In this document: positions 7,001-10,265 of the stretch, one piece after another | Position numbering within the stretch: the first letter of the stretch is position 1 | How the letters are laid out: every line of letters begins with the position of its first letter | Assembly: GCA_002393975.1 (NCBI GenBank) | Contig: DGSM01000102.1 | Span: 1 to 10,265 of the forward strand | Origin: Clostridiales bacterium UBA4362 | GTDB lineage: Bacteria > Bacillota > Clostridia > TANB77 > CAG-508 | DNA length: 10,265 nucleotides | Direction: 5' to 3' | Notes under the pieces: generated by a model | The model's input: only the letters and a program-made list of their open reading frames with translations | Databases searched by the model: none | What the model was told of the DNA's origin: nothing | Translations under genes and position numbers: made by a program

Positions 7001-7030
7001 TGTTTTTATTTGTTTTTATTTGTTTTTATT
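7001..7030. repeat. Short tandem repeat, three copies of TGTTTTTATT
   Basis: Three exact copies of a 10-mer follow the terminator directly, preceded by a 9-bp partial copy (TGTTTTATT) at 6992-7000. The remainder of the gap to 7102 is A/T-only or nearly so, with no open frame or RNA gene that I can support. It resembles the ATTTTATT repeat after the other bidirectional terminator. Confidence 0.85.
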
Positions 7031-7102
7031 ATTTAAATCTTTTTTAACTATTCTTATAATTCATAATTTATTATTTATTATTAATTATTTATTTCTTATT
7101 TT

Positions 7103-8269
7103 TTAGTCATCATAATTAAATGTTGAAATATCACCATCTGTTAATGTTGAATTACTTGATGCATAAAAATAGTAATTTCCATCACTAGTTTTTAAAATGA
7201 TACATTGCTTTACATCTCCTCTTGTAGAAGAATCTTGAGCAAAATCATGAGTACCTTTTGACCAAGTACAGCTTTCACCATTGTATGTACCAGTTCCATT
7301 TTCTTTCAAAACTAATGTATCACCTTCTACAGATGCTTCTCCCTCATATTTACCATATTTTATTGTATAATTTCCTAATGAAATTCCGCTTGTTGATGTA
7401 CTCTTTGAGATTGTATTTGAAACTGTATTTGATAAACTTGTTGTGTTTGTCTCTCTTGTTGTGTTTGATGAAACAGAATTTGTTGTTGTACTATTAGATG
7501 ATGTTGTAGTATTAGAACTTGTAAAGTTAAATCCAAAAATGTCTTCAATTTCATTGAAATCATATTCATCTTCTATTTCTTCTACAACATTAGTGTAATA
7601 GTCATATCCATCAGAAATAGTCTTCGATGCATTACTATATGTAGCAATTCCAAGGCCCATTACTCCAAGTATAGGTAATATAACTAATGCTCCTATTAAA
7701 GCTCCAAACATAGATAAGATAGAAATAATTAAGGCAGTAATAGCCATTCCTTTTCCACCCTTTTTCTTAGCAAGAACTACAATAGATAGAATTATTGAAA
7801 CAAATCCAAATAATCCTCCTACTAGGAATATACTTGTAAAGAATGCAAGTATAGATAATATTAAAGCAACTATTGCCATTCCTTTTTTCTCACTTTGAGG
7901 ATTTGTTCCTTGATCTTCAGTTTGATTAGAAGTATATGTAGTGTTTTGTTGATTATTTGAAGTATTATAATTTGTATTGTTATTATTATCACTATAAGTA
8001 TTAACTACTTGATCAGGAATTTCTGCCTTTGGTTCTTCAACATTGTTAGTCTCAACAACAGGTTCTGTCGTTTGAACTTCAGGCTCTTCAGCTACAGGTA
8101 CTTCTTCTGACTTAGTTTCAACAACTGGTTCAGAGCTAGTATCTTCTGTTTTTGTTTCTTCAACTGGTTCCTCAGCTTTAGTTTCAACTACTTCTTCTTT
8201 AACTTCTTCTGTTGAATTTGATTCGGTTTCAGTTACTTCATCTTTTTTCTTGTTTTCATCATCACTCAT
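7103..8269 (-). CDS. DUF4190 membrane protein with acidic N-terminus and beta-rich C-terminal domain
   Basis: A 388-residue protein of unknown function in four parts. Residues 1-85 are acidic and low-complexity, with repeated E-P-V-V-E-T units (47-52 and 69-74). Residues 86-126 are Asn/Gln/Thr-rich. Residues 128-205 hold hydrophobic helices in a DUF4190-like arrangement, with the repeated motif GMAI.ALI.SI at 130-140 and 174-184 and a KKKGGK turn between. Residues 250-296 are a Ser/Thr/Asn-rich linker leading to a domain at about 297-386 that looks like beta strands, with two Cys (334, 356) that could pair if exported. There is no N-terminal signal peptide. The ATG has AAAGGAGAG at 8277-8285. 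It lies 61 nt after ftsH in the same direction with no hairpin between, so co-transcription is likely. Its role is unknown; the position hints at membrane or envelope upkeep. Confidence 0.85.
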   Translation of the reverse strand: MSDDENKKKDEVTETESNSTEEVKEEVVETKAEEPVEETKTEDTSSEPVVETKSEEVPVAEEPEVQTTEPVVETNNVEEPKAEIPDQVVNTYSDNNNNTNYNTSNNQQNTTYTSNQTEDQGTNPQSEKKGMAIVALILSILAFFTSIFLVGGLFGFVSIILSIVVLAKKKGGKGMAITALIISILSMFGALIGALVILPILGVMGLGIATYSNASKTISDGYDYYTNVVEEIEDEYDFNEIEDIFGFNFTSSNTTTSSNSTTTNSVSSNTTRETNTTSLSNTVSNTISKSTSTSGISLGNYTIKYGKYEGEASVEGDTLVLKENGTGTYNGESCTWSKGTHDFAQDSSTRGDVKQCIILKTSDGNYYFYASSNSTLTDGDISTFNYDD

Positions 8270-8282
8270 TTGTATTCTCTCC

Positions 8283-8320
8283 TTTATAAAAATTTATAAA
8301 TCATTATAGTAATTTATAAA
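8283..8320. repeat. Three TTTATAAA palindromes around a -10-like element
   Basis: The 8-bp palindrome TTTATAAA occurs at 8283-8290, 8293-8300 and 8313-8320, so the starts are 10 and 20 bp apart. The last two lie in an exact 10-bp direct repeat (8291-8300 and 8311-8320). A minus-strand TATAAT sits at 8303-8308 between them, but no good -35 precedes it. The sites lie between ftsH and the DUF4190 gene, with the first abutting its ribosome binding site. This may be an operator for an internal promoter, or chance in AT-rich DNA. Confidence 0.4.
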
Positions 8321-8330
8321 ACTACTATTA

Positions 8331-10265
8331 TTATTTATCATTTTCAAAAATATTTTTAAACTCTTCCTCATTAATCTTTTCTTTTTCAATAAGTAATTTA
8401 GCAACAATATCTAATTTATCTTTATGAGCTCTTAAGATTTCTTGAGCTTTACTATAGGCATCATCCATGATAATTCTTACTTCTTTACCTATTGCATCTT
8501 GCATATCAGGTCCTAAAAGTTGTAATTGACTATACATATCACTATTTTGGTCAAGAGACATAGGTCCAATCTTATCATCCATACCATAAATAGTAATCAT
8601 ATCTCTTGCAATTTTCATAGCAACTTCAAGGTCATTAGAAGCACCAGTAGAAATATCATTTAAAGCAACTTTTTCTCCTGCTCTACCACCCATTAAAGAT
8701 ATTAATTTTTCTTGCATTTCTGTTTTAGATACATAGAATTTATCTTCAATAGTTTTATACATTGTATAACCACCTGCAACTCCACGTGGTACAATAGAAA
8801 CTTCCTTAACCATATCTTGAGTTGGTAAATATTTTGAAACAACAGCATGTCCTGCTTCATGATAAGCTGTAAGTTCTTTATCCTTTTGAGATACAACTTT
8901 GTTGTGTTTCTCAAGTCCAACAGTAACTTTCTTTACTGCATCTTCAATATCAACACTATTTATTGCTTTATGTTTTCTCTTAGTTGCATATATAGCAGCT
9001 TCATTAAGAATATTTGCAAGTTCAGCACCACTAAATCCTGCTGTATCACCTGCAATTGCTTTTAAATCAACATCTTTATCAATCTTCTTGTTTTCTGCAT
9101 GAAGTTTTAATATAGCTTCTCTATCACCAATATCAGGTAATCCAATATTGATTCTTCTATCAAATCTTCCTGGTCTAAGAAGTGCTTCATCAAGCATTTC
9201 TGGTCTATTTGTAGCAGCTATAACTATAACACTTTGATCAGTACCAAAACCATCCATCTCAACTAATAATTGGTTAAGAGTTTGGTTATTTTCACTATCT
9301 CCACCTATCGCATTTTCTCTTCTAGAACCAATTGCATCAATCTCATCTATAAAGATTATACATGGTGAAATCTTTTCAGCTTTCTCAAATAATTTTCTTA
9401 CTCTTGAAGCTCCAAGACCTGCAAACAATTCAACGAATTCAGATCCACTCATAGAAATAAATGGAACATCTGCTTCACCTGCAATAGCCTTAGCAATTAA
9501 TGTTTTACCAGTACCAGGTTTACCACAAAGAAGAACTCCTTTTGGTACCTTTGCTCCCATTTCAGAATATTTATCAGGATATTTTAAGAAGTCTACAACT
9601 TCTATCATTTCAGCTTTTTCTTCATTCAAACCTGCAACATCATCAAATGTTACTTTATCACTTGAAACAGAAGGATCATATACTTTGCCTTTATCTCCTA
9701 ATCCTTGCATTTGGAATAAAAGAATGAACATTATAAATATTAAAAGCATTGGGAAAATACTTATTAATACTTCACCTACTGATAGTAAAGGATTTCTCTT
9801 CTTTAATACAAATTCAAAGTTCTTTCCTTCTAATTTTTTCTGTTGAACTAACTCTATAAAAGATTCAGTATCAGGAATCTGAGCAGTTTTCTTATCCTCA
9901 GACTTAAGTTCAAAAGTACTATAATACTTTTCATTAGGGCTAGCTTCCTCTTGAACTTCATTGTTATTTTCTTTTTGTTCAATCTCGTTAGTAGAACCAG
10001 CTACTTCATTTTCAGCAGTAGTATTTGCTATTAACTCATTTACATAGTTAGCATAATCTTCTGATTTCATAGCTTCATCAATATCTTCTTTGTAAGATAA
10101 CTTAACAGATGATGCTCCAGAAACCATCTCAATTTTTGCAATTTTGTCTCCATCGATGTCTTGAATCAATTGAGTATATGAGACTTCTTCCGCATCTTTA
10201 TGGTTGTTTTTATAATAAGTATATCCTGAAAAGCCAATTGCAATTATTAATATTATTGAGATAAT
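8331..10265 (-). CDS. ftsH: ATP-dependent zinc metalloprotease FtsH (5' end outside the window)
   Basis: FtsH is a membrane-anchored hexameric AAA+ protease that extracts and degrades unfolded membrane proteins and some soluble regulators. The visible 644 residues run to the window edge, so the start codon is missing. An in-frame TTG at 10167-10169 is not the start, because the reading frame continues upstream into a hydrophobic first helix. Numbered from the edge: end of helix 1 (about 1-15), extracellular domain (about 16-162), helix 2 (163-185), Walker A GKPGTGKT (248-255), pore loop FAGLG (281-285), Walker B IIFIDEID (303-310), Arg-finger region RPGRFDRR (364-371), zinc site HEAGH (469-473) and third ligand Asp545. 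Everything needed for catalysis is present. The extracellular domain is long and carries a Glu/Asn-rich insert (81-111). The DUF4190 gene follows 61 nt downstream. Confidence 0.96.
   Translation of the reverse strand: MISIILIIAIGFSGYTYYKNNHKDAEEVSYTQLIQDIDGDKIAKIEMVSGASSVKLSYKEDIDEAMKSEDYANYVNELIANTTAENEVAGSTNEIEQKENNNEVQEEASPNEKYYSTFELKSEDKKTAQIPDTESFIELVQQKKLEGKNFEFVLKKRNPLLSVGEVLISIFPMLLIFIMFILLFQMQGLGDKGKVYDPSVSSDKVTFDDVAGLNEEKAEMIEVVDFLKYPDKYSEMGAKVPKGVLLCGKPGTGKTLIAKAIAGEADVPFISMSGSEFVELFAGLGASRVRKLFEKAEKISPCIIFIDEIDAIGSRRENAIGGDSENNQTLNQLLVEMDGFGTDQSVIVIAATNRPEMLDEALLRPGRFDRRINIGLPDIGDREAILKLHAENKKIDKDVDLKAIAGDTAGFSGAELANILNEAAIYATKRKHKAINSVDIEDAVKKVTVGLEKHNKVVSQKDKELTAYHEAGHAVVSKYLPTQDMVKEVSIVPRGVAGGYTMYKTIEDKFYVSKTEMQEKLISLMGGRAGEKVALNDISTGASNDLEVAMKIARDMITIYGMDDKIGPMSLDQNSDMYSQLQLLGPDMQDAIGKEVRIIMDDAYSKAQEILRAHKDKLDIVAKLLIEKEKINEEEFKNIFENDK

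Noticed and set aside
7258..7569. Overlapping open frames on both strands within the DUF4190 gene
   Set aside because: They arise from the Ser/Thr/Asn-rich low-complexity codons; their translations are Leu/His/Gln runs typical of shifted frames.
8702..9727. Several open frames of 67-75 codons within ftsH on both strands
   Set aside because: All lie over conserved FtsH catalytic motifs and have no initiation signals.
10167..10169. TTG as the start codon of ftsH
   Set aside because: The frame stays open to the window edge and encodes the expected first membrane helix and start of the extracellular domain, so the true start lies beyond the window.
1..10265. Search for CRISPR arrays, insertion sequences, attachment sites, tRNA genes, riboswitches and signs of recent transfer
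   Set aside because: No spaced direct repeats of CRISPR type, transposase or integrase reading frames, cloverleaf patterns or familiar riboswitch cores were seen, and base use looks even across the window.

Overview
The window is strongly AT-rich bacterial DNA with compact genes, purine-rich Shine-Dalgarno sites (AGGAG, AGAGGTG) and simple hairpin-plus-T-tract terminators. Together with an ER-type (SipW-like) signal peptidase, a YcxB-like protein and a DUF4190 protein, this points to a low-GC Gram-positive bacterium (Firmicutes: Clostridia or Bacilli, perhaps an uncultured gut lineage). The species cannot be told from the sequence. No mobile element, CRISPR array, tRNA or rRNA was seen, and no stretch over 300 bases lacks a gene.

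Layout. (1) Positions 1-1325, minus strand: rsmE (16S rRNA U1498 methyltransferase) followed by a four-helix membrane protein of unknown function that starts with GTG. A terminator hairpin is built into that gene's last codons. (2) 1422-2499, plus strand: a stand-alone 316-residue protein of unknown function with its own promoter and a bidirectional terminator. (3) 2567-3725, minus strand: a small two-helix membrane protein translationally coupled (TAAATG junction) to a SipW-like signal peptidase I with a very acidic C-terminal tail. (4) 3760-6991, plus strand: a three-gene operon of a seven-helix TMEM198/DUF4203-like protein, uvrB and a YcxB-like membrane protein, ended by a second bidirectional terminator. 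(5) 7103-10265, minus strand: ftsH, cut by the window edge at its 5' end, followed by a DUF4190 membrane protein with a low-complexity N-terminus and a beta-rich C-terminal domain.

The genes do not form one pathway. The housekeeping genes are RsmE (ribosome modification), UvrB (nucleotide excision repair) and FtsH (membrane protein quality control). Most of the rest are membrane proteins of poorly known function, each tied to a housekeeping gene or to the signal peptidase by operon structure. The best candidates for new biology are the signal peptidase and its coupled partner, the stand-alone 316-residue protein, and the FtsH/DUF4190 pair, in which FtsH has an enlarged extracellular domain and altered Walker A and pore-loop residues.
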